64,000 bases of DNA from Cladocopium goreaui. Lineage: Eukaryota; Sar; Dinophyceae; Suessiales; Symbiodiniaceae. Below the pieces are notes generated by a model. It was given only the letters and a program-made list of their open reading frames with translations. It ran no database searches and had not been told where the DNA came from. The translations under genes were made by a program, and so were the position numbers. The stretch lies in the NCBI GenBank assembly GCA_947184155.2, contig CAMXCT020000315.1, positions 175,584 to 239,583 of the forward strand, given 5' to 3'. Shown here piece after piece: positions 1-10,382 of this stretch (its first letter is position 1; every line of letters starts with the position of its first letter).

Positions 1-33
1 TATTTTTTATTCAACCTGTTTCAACATGTTTAG

Positions 34-3000
34 TACCTGGTTCCCCGAGGTACTGGCGCAACATCGGCTTGGGCTTTGCCGTTCCTAAGGAAGCCAAGGA
101 AGGCACCTTGGATGGGCATTGATATTGATGGATATGATATGATATGTATGTGTCTTGTATACATATATATATACATATAATATATATAATATATAATATA
201 TATATATACAGTATATATGTGTGTGTGTCCATATGTATGATATATTTATATCATGATATCATATGTAGATGTGATATATGTGTTGATTGCCATATCATTA
301 AACGATGGTTCAACGGGGATGATTCTATCATCATCGTGTCACGAAACCAAGTTTGTGCAGTAATAGATATGATAAAGATCGTCTTCACATGTTTTCCATT
401 AAGCCATTTAAGTACAATTTCCCCCAAAGGCTCAAATGGTGGATAACCCTGGGAACTGAGGTCACTACGTGGACAAGAAGTGCCCCTTCACAGGGCCGCA
501 GCCTCGGCTGATGGTGTGAGGGTCAGCTACTTGGAAGTCTCAAAGAAAAACTATGGTATATTTTATCATGTGTGATTTATGATATACTCTACACAGTATA
601 CACATGTCATGTATTCTATGATTTTGTATGGTGTATATTATATGCCTTTTATGGTATAGATATATGGTATATTCTATGGTGTTGTATGTCATGTATTGGT
701 GTGTTTTTTTCTAATGATATACAACATCCATTAAAATCCTATGGTATGAATGATATAATTTTAGACATTTGTATTCATGATTACACTTGATGGTATACTA
801 AAATGCAAGGGTAAAATATTATGCGACCTACATATTTGTAGCAAAAAGTTAGGGTTCCCTGCAGTTTTAAATTCATTTGTAAAACTTCTGGGTCCCGCTA
901 CGTTCTCATTGCCCAGACATTGGGACCTGATCCACCTGGCCGCTGAGGAATGTGAGCATTCGTGGTGCGATCTTGAAGGGCATGTGCATTTCCACCAAGA
1001 TGAAGCACGGAAATCCAAGGGAAATCTGGTGGAGGAAATGATTTCACCAATGGAACCTCCAACTTTTGTTGGGGTTGGTAGTTGGTAGATCAATTTCCCA
1101 TTGGAAACAGATATTCTTTGGATTTTACGAGTTCCATGCTTGGCACCCAGCATTTCCCATGGCCTCAAAACCCCTCGCCAAAATATGGTAAAGTCCCAAC
1201 TCGCAAATCTTTTGGGGATGGATGGATGGTCTATAGCATCCATTTTGGAAGATTTTGGGATATACAATGATATATATATAGTATATATATATAGTATATA
1301 TATATAAAGTATATATATAGATATATATATAAAGTATATATATATCGTATATATAGAGTATATATGTAGTATATATATAGTATATATATAGTATATATAT
1401 ATATTATATGTATGTATTTGTTATATATATACATACATATGTTATATATATATAAATGGTGTACCACATCACAGCTTGCTGCTATACAACTGCTGCTCCA
1501 GCTTGAGAACATCAGGCGAACCATCATTATCCGACGCAACTACCTGCACTACATCAAGCGACTTGCCGCAAAATTTTGCAAGGGTAACTGTTGGGGTTTA
1601 TGGTGCGCAGACAGTTGTTTGTAAGACTTTGTAAGATTACAAACTCATGAGATCAGTGCATGCATGTGGGGCATGTTTAGGGTAAATGTTGGCAAGTAAG
1701 CAACTAACAAGTACACATTTTACCATACATTTACGGTATCGCAGAGTTCTGGTCGACCAAGTATTTTTGGTGACTACAACCAACTTTGGTGGGCACATCC
1801 GACCATTTATTGTATGTCTAAGTGCATCTTTGAATATCACCAGTTTTTAGTACGACTGAGAATCTTTTGGCATGAACCGCATCTGGATTTTGGAGGGCAT
1901 CATGGTTATCCAATAACCTTTGGTATGTGGACTTCCCTATTTAGCTCATCCAACCATCTTTTTTGTACACCTTCTATCTCTCATTGTTGTCGCATGTCTT
2001 CTGTTCCACTCAAGATAGTCCCTTCTCCTTGTGCAATCATTAACACTCTGCCAAGTGATCCTGATTTGCTAGTCGATCGGATCTGTTCATTTTGTGGTCG
2101 CAGACAGGAGGGTTAGTACGTAGCGGCATACAATGAACATGGAGTGCCAAAGAGACTGCCTTCAAAGTGGCATTGTTTGTTATCATGTTGACGGTACTTG
2201 TAAATTCCTCACAGTGTTTGTGGATACTGTGACCATTTTATACGTTTTATGTTCATAATTACACACATGACCAATGAGATTAGTCGTTTTCAATGACCAA
2301 TGTGGAACCATTTATTTTACCAGAGCGTTCTTAGATGGCCATCCAGCAATATTCATCAATATATTCCAGGAAATCAATATATAATATATCCAAACCCATA
2401 AAATGATGTCCCCACTTCTGGATCTTCTGGCCTGGCTGTTGGTCGACCTTTAAGAATCAAACAATATCAAACATAGCAATGTTTGCCATCCATAGGCAGC
2501 TCAGTAGCATCCCACCGTGACAGGAAGTTCCACCGTTTCGAGAAGCGTCACAGCAACATGGCGGTGCACTGCTCCCCAGCCTTCGAGCCCAAGGAGGTCG
2601 GAGATGTACGGCGTACGGGATTATCCCTCAAAAGATAGATACTTTAGGATACTTGACTATTATTAGATATGTTATAAGATATATTATTATAGAGTAGGAT
2701 TGGAGTTTTCTATATCTTTTCAGGTATTGCTGTACATTGATATGGCCCTTTTTGCATGTGATGTCATGGTATGTGATGATATCGATGATATAGATCCAAG
2801 ATGACAGTCACTATTTGATGCCTTGTTTTGAAACGTTGGTTTCGAATGGTTTCGACGATGTTGTATCTCCTCGCCACGGTTGAAAACTGGGTTGATGCTA
2901 ACCAGGTTTTTTGGTCATTTGGCTTTGGCTGAAAATAGGGTACCCAAAAATCGCCAAACACATCTGTGTTGCCATTTTCATGTTCATATTTTTGGGGGCA

Positions 3001-3647
3001 TAGAGCGTGGCTCACAATCCAGAGCCGTCCAACTGGAACCCACGACGCCAGGGTGACATCATCACGGCTGGCCAGTGCCGACCCTTGGCCAAGACGGTGC
3101 GTTTCAACGTTATCAAGGTGGGGGGTCTCTGTAAGTGGGTAACTGGGGATTGGGGGTGGATACCCTCCGGTGTCATCAAACGTGGCTGGGAAATCCCGTA
3201 TCAAAATGAAGGTTTATAGCTGGGAAAACCATCTATAACTGGTGGATTGTCCATTGCCATGTTTAATTACCGGAGGGTAAGGATTGATATTCTTTTGAGA
3301 TGTACCAATCAAACATACCCTGGAATGATACCCAATAATCATCTCTGGTAGGGATGAGGGGAATAGGGAACACATATAATCAAATATATATATATTATAT
3401 ATATATATACAAATATATATATATATATACATATGTATATATATATGATATTATATATATATACCAATAGGGATTGATAACAAACTGCTGATGTTTTTTT
3501 CGGGAAAAGGGATCTAAAAACACAGATCTTCTATGAATTTCTATGGGATTTGGGATGATTTGCACCCACAAAAACCTCGTCGCCCAGGTGGACAAGAACC
3601 AGATCTTCGGATCCGCCCGAAAGCAGTGGGGACTCCATAGTTTTTGA
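34..3647 (+). CDS. RPS11: Cytosolic ribosomal protein S11 (uS17 family), 7 exons, 5' end outside window
   Basis: Small-subunit ribosomal protein. Approximate exons: 34-110, 461-494, 948-1010, 1527-1560, 2524-2600, 3052-3117 and 3588-3647 (stop TGA). In order they encode [11 protein letters not shown] and [69 protein letters not shown], and a C-terminus with IFGSARKQW. This follows eukaryotic S11 from about residue 35 to the end; the C-terminus, as I remember it, is closer to alveolate than to animal S11. The join 494/948 is clean with a GC donor and rebuilds CPFTGNVSIRG; the join 3117/3588 is GT-AG in phase 0. Boundaries of exons 1/2, 3/4, 4/5 and 5/6 are uncertain because no GT donor fits, so GA or other donors are likely. 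The first ~35 codons lie upstream of the window. Confidence 0.93.
1267..1455. repeat. (TA)n microsatellite in RPS11 intron
   Basis: About 190 bp of TA-rich tract interrupted by G, C and AGT triplets, inside the intron between S11 exons 3 and 4. Similar TA tracts recur near 160-250, 16600-16690, 25905-25980, 27670-27700 and 32130-32230. Confidence 0.9.
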
Positions 3648-3860
3648 GACTTTAAAATACGAAAAAAAAAAATAGGCATTTAAGTGGAATATGTATAACT
3701 AATACATTTATATATATACACTATATAGTTGTTCTTATTGATATATATATATATATATATTTATTTATTTATATTTATATTTATAATCCCAATGATTAGA
3801 GATCTCTGGGGATGTCTAGATATATTATATATATATATATTATATATATACATAATTTAA
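3376..3860. repeat. AT-rich simple repeats around the last RPS11 exon
   Basis: TA-rich tracts at about 3376-3470 and 3700-3860 flank the last S11 exon (3588-3647). The second lies in the 3' flank. I see no gene in the AT-rich parts. Confidence 0.8.
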
Positions 3861-5426
3861 ATCCAATAGAATTTTCTGGCTGATTCTGCAATATTGATAT
3901 CGATCCCAATTATTTGAGCTGGAATAACGATCCCAAGAATTGGATAAACAGCCGGCTGTTTTGAAGCGGTGGATGGATCTGCCCTGAGGTTTGCACTTTT
4001 CTGAGTGGCACGAGCGCGGCAGAAGTGAGCCAGTTGGCAACGTTGGCGGCAAAAAGAACCTGTGTCTCAAGCGGAAGCGCGTGTATATGCGAGGCTGGCA
4101 TTTCTCGATGATATTGTTCCAGCACAATGTTGATCATTGATGGACACAGTCCATGCTCATGCCACTTAAACAGAAAGAAAGCTCTGATTCTGTCACAACC
4201 TACTAAGTTACTACAGACGGGCCTCAAGATTTCTATAGAAAAAAAACTGTTGGCTTGATCAGATTTCATGGTTTCAATCGTGAGATTCCAACCAACCACT
4301 TCTGAGTTTTTGTCGTTCAAATCTAGGTTTTGTAACCCAAACAGTTGATTGGTTTCGAACGTCTATCACTAAATTGCCTTGAATGATTCCAAACCGCAAG
4401 ATTTTCAAATCTCCCTTGTGTTTGTTCCAACCCCTAATTTGTGTTTTTCTTCTTGATTGTGTTTGAGGTTCGGTTAACAAGTCAAAAGGTGGTTGAAGCA
4501 TGTTAAATCCCCTATCTTTGGTGCTTTATCCCAAACATTTGGCTTGGTCTATCACCATGTGTTGTTTTTAAACCTTCGAAAAACAACATGTTTGTTTGTT
4601 TGTTCATATGGTTAAAACATCTTAAATCATATTGTTTATTTTGATGTAGTTGAACCATCTCAAACCATGATTTTTCCATGGTTTCAACCATGGTTTAAAC
4701 AATTTAAACGTTGAAACCATGGGTTTTTACCACGCCAGGAAGCCAAACACCTTGCCGAGTCGTCCCGCTGTGAGGAGAGAACTGATGATAACTGTGGTGA
4801 ATTCCTATGATCTCTGGGGATTTCTATGGTGATTTAATGCTGATTTAACAACAAAAAACATGATGATCATTGATGATCTAAAAAATGAAAAAATGTGATT
4901 TCACGAATGGAAAACATATAGTGATCTAATGGCATTTAACAATATTTTACACAGAAACCTTGGGATGAATGGATATGATATGAATGGTGGTAGAATGGAA
5001 TTCATGAATGGGATATGCATGGAATATCAACGAATCATACAATTGCCATGGTTTTGGTCATCGACAATTGGGATCTAATTGTGATTTGATGGGAGGTTCT
5101 TGGATATTGTGGCTAATTGGGATGGTTTTGCAACAATACCCTGAACTATACTGGGATCATTTTGGACAATTGCGATCTAAAACAAACCATAACTAGGATG
5201 TAATGGGGATATTAATGGAACACATAGATGGTTTAGTAATCTATAATTTGCTATTTCAGCAACACACATGGTGGTATACTGGGATATCATAGGGATATGT
5301 TTTTCGGCTGTTTGTTATCGAGGATCGAATCCATACATAGTCCAAGTCCAGCCACGTGGATTACCCCTCGGATGTCATCCAGCCAGGCTGGCTGGCTGGA
5401 AGATCCTTGAACTAAATGGAGCTTTA

Positions 5427-5503
5427 AATTACCATAGAAATAGTCGATTTTCCCATGAAAAATGGTGATTTTCCATAGTTATGGTGATGTTTAACAGAGG
5501 GTA
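5427..5503. mobile_element. 3' half of a family 1 palindromic element
   Basis: Carries the right half of family 1 (ATGGTGATTTTCCATAG, then ACAGAGGGTA) without a matching left end; probably a truncated copy. Confidence 0.6.
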
Positions 5504-6311
5504 AACCTGGGAAGGTCATCGAACTAATTGGGGCATTGGCACCAGCCACGTGGTGCTGTGATAAGATGAGCCCATGTCCCATGGTGGTTTCGCTGGGATA
5601 GGACGCCCCGGCGGCAAGTTCATCGCACGGAAGCTCAACAATCTTATCGCTGTTGAATGGAAATTGTTGCCTTGATCCTACAGTACCAGACCAGAGTTCA
5701 TGTCATGGTAGAACCTCCGGCCTCCGGCTGCTTTTTCGCACAGCAACTCACGTTTGATGGAAGTTGGTTGCCATGTGCCGGCAAGAGTTGGTTACCAAAT
5801 ACATACTCATACCAGAAATCTAGCATGTTAGGATCCACACTGTTCGCACTACCAAGATGTGGCTATCACATTTTAAGGCCTTTGAATGATCCCGTTGAAG
5901 CCCAGCAACGATAACTCATGGACTCGTAGAACTGGAGAATTTTTTTTAATGGGCCGGCTGGCAAAGTGGGATCCCATGAATCCCCATTAAAAATGGATAG
6001 ATTGGTTGTTGCCCAAAAAAATTGTCCTAATTTGTAGAAGGACACATGCGTTGTCCTAACAAAAGCACTGATTAATTAACTCACATGGGCATCATTGTTT
6101 GTTTGCGGCATGTTGATTGGTAAATCACAACCAACTGTGCCGCTGAAGCTCCCATTTTGTGGGTTGAATCTCAATTGTTCCCAAGTTTGGTTGATCAAAT
6201 TCCCATGCTGATGTTACATCATGATAAGATAAAGACAGATCAATTTGCAGATCAATTTATCATATATATGTTTTCTTTATTTTTCGAAACACCATCGAAC
6301 ACCTACAAAAC

Positions 6312-6404
6312 GTAATATTACATTTCCTAGGTTACCTAGGACATGTAATATTACAATTTAATTTCTTTCGTAAAACCTAAAAATGTAATGCTTACATTTT
6401 TAGG
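6312..6404. repeat. Cluster of palindromes built on ATGTAA
   Basis: Two hairpins lie close together. At 6312-6354 arms of 21 nt around CCTAGGT match at 20 of 21 positions and end in GTAATATTAC. At 6376-6404 a perfect 13-bp stem (CCTAAAAATGTAA) encloses a 3-nt loop. Two further AAAATGTAA words follow by 6445. Function unknown; possibly a decayed inverted-repeat element. Confidence 0.75.
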
Positions 6405-7367
6405 GCATATGTCAAAATGTAACCTGAAGTATTGAGAAAATGTAAGCTACATATAGGGGTCCCCGTCCCCTGCTAAAAGGGTGGGGATGTTATATTCGCA
6501 TAAAATCACAATGTTGAATAATTTTGATGATCAAGCAACCACATGCTTTCCAAGTTTGATTGGCAGTAGAAGTTTCCAATGGTCAAATCTTTCTCAAGTT
6601 TGGTTGCTTAAATGCTTAAGGCTTAAATCCTTTTTTTTACGCTTCACCCCACTAAATCACTATGTTTAGTTGGTCAACTCTCCAAGGTTGTTGATTACAT
6701 AAATCATATTAAATCCCCATTTCTTGTTGGTTAAATCATGTTTTTTATCCCCCAGTGGTTCTTGCTTCGATCCCCATTTGACTTCGGTCAAGTCCCCATT
6801 TTCCATGACATTTAAAGCCCACAGCGAGGTCCGTGGTTTCCCCCATGACCTTCGGTGATGGGAGCGACGCTTCAGCTTCCACACGGGCCAGCTCCGAGGA
6901 GCGCAACCCGGCCCGTTTTGGGAGATGAACATCACCATCCCCCAGGTCATGACCATGTTGAAAAAGGTGGTATGTAGAAACCATTCCCAGGAAAATTGGT
7001 GGTAAAAAATATGGTGTTATCCGGAATTTTGGGAAACTTGGGGAAGATTGGGGATATAATCTGAAGATAGAATTTGGATAGAATCATGGGATACTTTATG
7101 GAGAGAATATTGAGAATTTGTATGGGATATACTTGGAGGATAACCCCACTGCTCTTCTAACTAGGGTGATTAGCCATATTACTTGCTGGGGCTAAACGTA
7201 GGGAATGGGAGGGATGATCCAATCCATCACTATTCACAATCATCCTGTGGCCCCATTCCCATAACAGTTCTCCAGTCTTTATGTTCATTGACTTTGAATT
7301 TGAATGATAGTAGATGAACATCCCGAATTTTTTCAACAATCTGGGACTGAGAATTGGAATGATAGAG

Positions 7368-7469
7368 CTGGTTGGTGGTTTGGAACATTTTATATTTTTC
7401 CAGATATTGGGAATAATCATTCTCACTGACTTTCATATTTTTCAGAGGGGTAGGTCAACCACCAACCAG
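7368..7469. mobile_element. Family 3 inverted-repeat element, TAGAG duplication
   Basis: About 102 bp starting CTGGTTGGTGGTTTGGAAC and ending CAACCACCAACCAG. It is flanked by TAGAG on both sides, a 5-bp target duplication. It has no coding capacity, so it is a MITE-like nonautonomous element. Relatives lie at 28020, 43644 and 44008, and its ends match those of intron 1 in the BTB genes at 36137 and 40355. Confidence 0.85.
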
Positions 7470-7574
7470 TAGAGTGTGTATCCCAATCTCCCAAGGGCCA
7501 GGCCGGGGCTATGGGGCTATCCCTCGTTTTATGGATCGATGACAGTCCGAGGTTTGAAAGAGAATTTAGAGGAT

Positions 7575-7686
7575 TACCCTCTGGTTATGTCAAAATAGCT
7601 ATTGAAAATGGCAATAGAAATAGTGGATTTTCCCATGAAAAATGGTGGATCTTTCCATAGTTATGGTGATGTTTACCAGAGGATTA
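7575..7686. mobile_element. Family 1 palindromic MITE
   Basis: About 112 bp from TACCCTCTGGTTATG to GTTTACCAGAGGATTA. The arms are complementary over most of the length. The outermost TA on each side fits a TA target duplication like that of Tc1/mariner-type MITEs. Confidence 0.8.
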
Positions 7687-8136
7687 AAACATATTAACAC
7701 CATTGTTATTTCTATCATGCATGAAGTATGAAAGAATTGGACAACGTTTAAATGGGCGATGAAGCACCATGGTACGGTAGGCTTGGTTTGCTGAGATGGA
7801 GATTCAAGCGGCTTAACCATCATATCCATCATAAGATTGGTGGGCGAGCTGTTAATAACTGTTTGGTGGGTTGAAATTTGACCATCAACTTTGGCGTTGC
7901 AGTGGGTGATAGATACAGGACTGTATATTCTAGAGATTGTACAACACCTGCGAAGCATGGGGGTTCAAGCAGCATGTTCAAACACAGAACTGATCCAAGT
8001 AATCCGATGACCTCAAATCCGACAATTGTGTGTTCAGTTAAAGGACATTCGTGGTGTGGACCTATAGTTAAAGGACATTAGTTCAATGACATGTGATTGA
8101 AGCTATACTTGTGTGGTTAGTGCTGTTCAAGATCAG

Positions 8137-10188
8137 CAACATCCAGCAAAGACGACGCTGGGCTGATGCGGCTGATGGTGAAGTTATCCCCATCGCCAGT
8201 TCATTCCTTGAAAAAAAAATCGTGCAGGAAATAGGTGCCTTCAAATTTTATCAGTCTTTATCGCTATCTTGAGCTACATATTTACTATATCATAAATGCT
8301 TAGACTCCTTTAAACATCCTGTTAGTACAGCTATCATGGTGTTCCCCATGCGTCAAACATCGCCGGTGCCCACGGGCAGGAACCTCCTGATGAGGAAAAG
8401 GCCAAAGTGGTAGCAGGCGCAGTGACCCAGGGTGCGTCAGCTACTTTCTTGACAGGTAAGCAACATTTAATGTTGGTAAAACAATGCCATTTGCACCATC
8501 TCCCAGTCAACACCATTTTTATAGGTGGTATGTTTACCATTCCCTAAATGAGTGGTTTATTATTGTTTTACCCACATTGATTTGAAATTCTGCCGGATTA
8601 AAGACAGGCACTGAAAAAGACAGTTTTTGTGAACAGTGTGTTTATAACATTTTATGTATAACTATAAACCACCCACCCAAAAATAACAGGTTGAATGTTT
8701 GATTATTTTGGACATGGTTTTGATTTTTCTAGATTTTGGATGATTTTCGGAGGTTTCCTATGCTAATACTGCATGTTTTATTTTGAGTCCTCAAGTTTTA
8801 GCAAAACTGCAAGCAGCTGCAACACGTCGGGGGATTTCTCTGAAAATAAGATACCCCTAAATTTGATGGTTCCCTGTTGCCTGTTGATATAATCATTTTC
8901 CCATTAAACTAGCAATTTTGAGGTATCCCTCATTCTGAAACAAATCCAAATGGCGAGTCTGATCCATTCCATTTTGAGCGGAAAATTGTGCTATTACTAT
9001 TGGCAAAACAAATGGCCCGCTCCAATGGGAGCTGCAGAAGGGCCACTGAAGCGTCCGCATCCCTTGGGCAAAGCTTGGATGAATACCTGGGGAGATTCAT
9101 TAGGATAATTGTATAATTATATATAATTATATATAATCTAATATAATATTGATTTTATTTTTTATTTACTTACTTATCTATATTCATTCATTCATTGATC
9201 CATCCATCCATCCATTCATTCATTCAGTCATTCAGTCATTTATTCAGGCATTTATTTAAACATATGTGTATATATATATATGCTTATGGATGTTTATGTA
9301 TATGTATATCCTATATATATATATATTTATCCGGAAGTTCATATCACCAGGTGTGAAGAGGTTGATGGAGGAGATGGGTTGGAGCCGAGAGGCCGTCGCG
9401 TCGCTGGGTTGGTTCACTGCGAAACCCTGGGTTGGTTATTTAAAGGAAACCCTGAATCATAGAATTGGATGATGGGAAAATTTACAGGAAAGCCCTATAT
9501 TTGATGGTAAAAACCATGGTTTCCTGTAGATTTTCCCTTAAACCAATCCAATGACAGAATGATTCATGGTCAATACCATCACAAAGTCATGGAGTCATAG
9601 TTGTTGAAAAAATTGTTTCATGTATTTTTTTTCTTCCTGTTAAAGCAATATCACCGAAACATAGATAAAAACACGATTGCCTTATCCTGTTCTAGGAACG
9701 AATGGTTGGATCCAGATATGTCCGGTGGAGGTTTGGCTCTTTTTTGCTAGAGGAGGGGGGTTAGTAGGATGTTGTGTGTCTCTCAGAGTTCCTGTTGATG
9801 TTTGTCTTGAATGCTGTACCCCCATGAATACCAGCATCATATGGGGCCCTTCCCTATTTTCAGATACACCTATGTGGTTTGGTATTCAGCCGGACACAGC
9901 TTCAGATGTCAGGTCCCAAGATTGAAGAACCTGGACGCTTTCACAAATGATTAAAAAAACATAAACCAATATACATTAAACCATAATGATTTATATATAT
10001 ATAATATTCTTCAATAGAAAATGCCCAATCAATTCTATCAGGAATTCATCTTGGCAAGGTGAAGTGACAATTCGACCGTTCGACGTTTGTGGTTTCGAGC
10101 GTTCGAGCCATGCTTCCTCGCGATCCGTTTTATCGGAAGCCCATTGACATCTTGAGTTTTCATCCAGATCCTGGGGCTGCCAAGAAAG
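8137..10188 (+). CDS. Unrecognised gene, four phase-compatible 3' exons
   Basis: Candidate exons at 8137-8177, 8380-8455, 9351-9407 and 10108-10188 keep one frame across three introns. They read SKDDAGLMRLM, then EPPDEEKAKVVAGAVTQ and GASATFLTG, then VKRLMEEMGWSREAVASL, then MLPRDPFYRKPIDILSF and HPDPGAAKK. The donor after 8455 is a good GTAAGC, and acceptors at 8379 and 9350 are CAG. No domain is recognised. The last exon either splices at the GTGTGC after 10188 or reads on to a stop at 10290-10292. The gene lies head-to-tail before the ceramidase gene. Exon existence is moderately supported; the joins are inferred from phase only. Confidence 0.5.
8470..8578. mobile_element. Family 4 inverted-repeat element
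   Basis: About 109 bp bounded by ATGTTGGTAAAACAATG and TTGTTTTACCCACAT, with internal ACCATTTTTATAGG shared with the copy at 44451-44575. It sits in the intron right after the exon ending at 8455. Confidence 0.75.
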
Positions 10189-10382
10189 GTGTGCATCTAT
10201 GGACAATCCCAATGTTCAATAGGAATATCATCTTCAAGTCTGAGGATGATGTATTTCCAATTGCCATGTTTTTTTTACTTGGGTATGTCTAAAAGTCTGA
10301 TGGACACGAATGATGCTGGGTAAACATGCTTTAGCAGCAAAGCGATTGGTTCAATTACGGTCTTTGGACAAGTGATTCAGAG

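Larger units (their letters stand above)
3980..8136 (+). other. Possible 5' exons of an unrecognised gene, mixed with repeats
   Basis: GC-richer segments with plausible + strand reading stand out from AT-rich surroundings: about 4002-4096 (reads SGTSAAEVSQLATLAAKRT), 4737-4790 (EAKHLAESSRCEE), 5594-5660 (GRPGGKFIARKLNNLIAVE) and 6855-6930 (DASASTRASSEERNPARFG). I do not recognise the protein, and splice phases could not be linked between them. They may belong with the better supported exons at 8137-10188, which would be the same gene. Between them lie palindromes and element fragments, listed separately. Confidence 0.3.

Noticed and set aside
5560..5665. Ribosomal protein S23 exon
   Set aside because: Only a short ARKL-like stretch matches; the rest does not align with S23.
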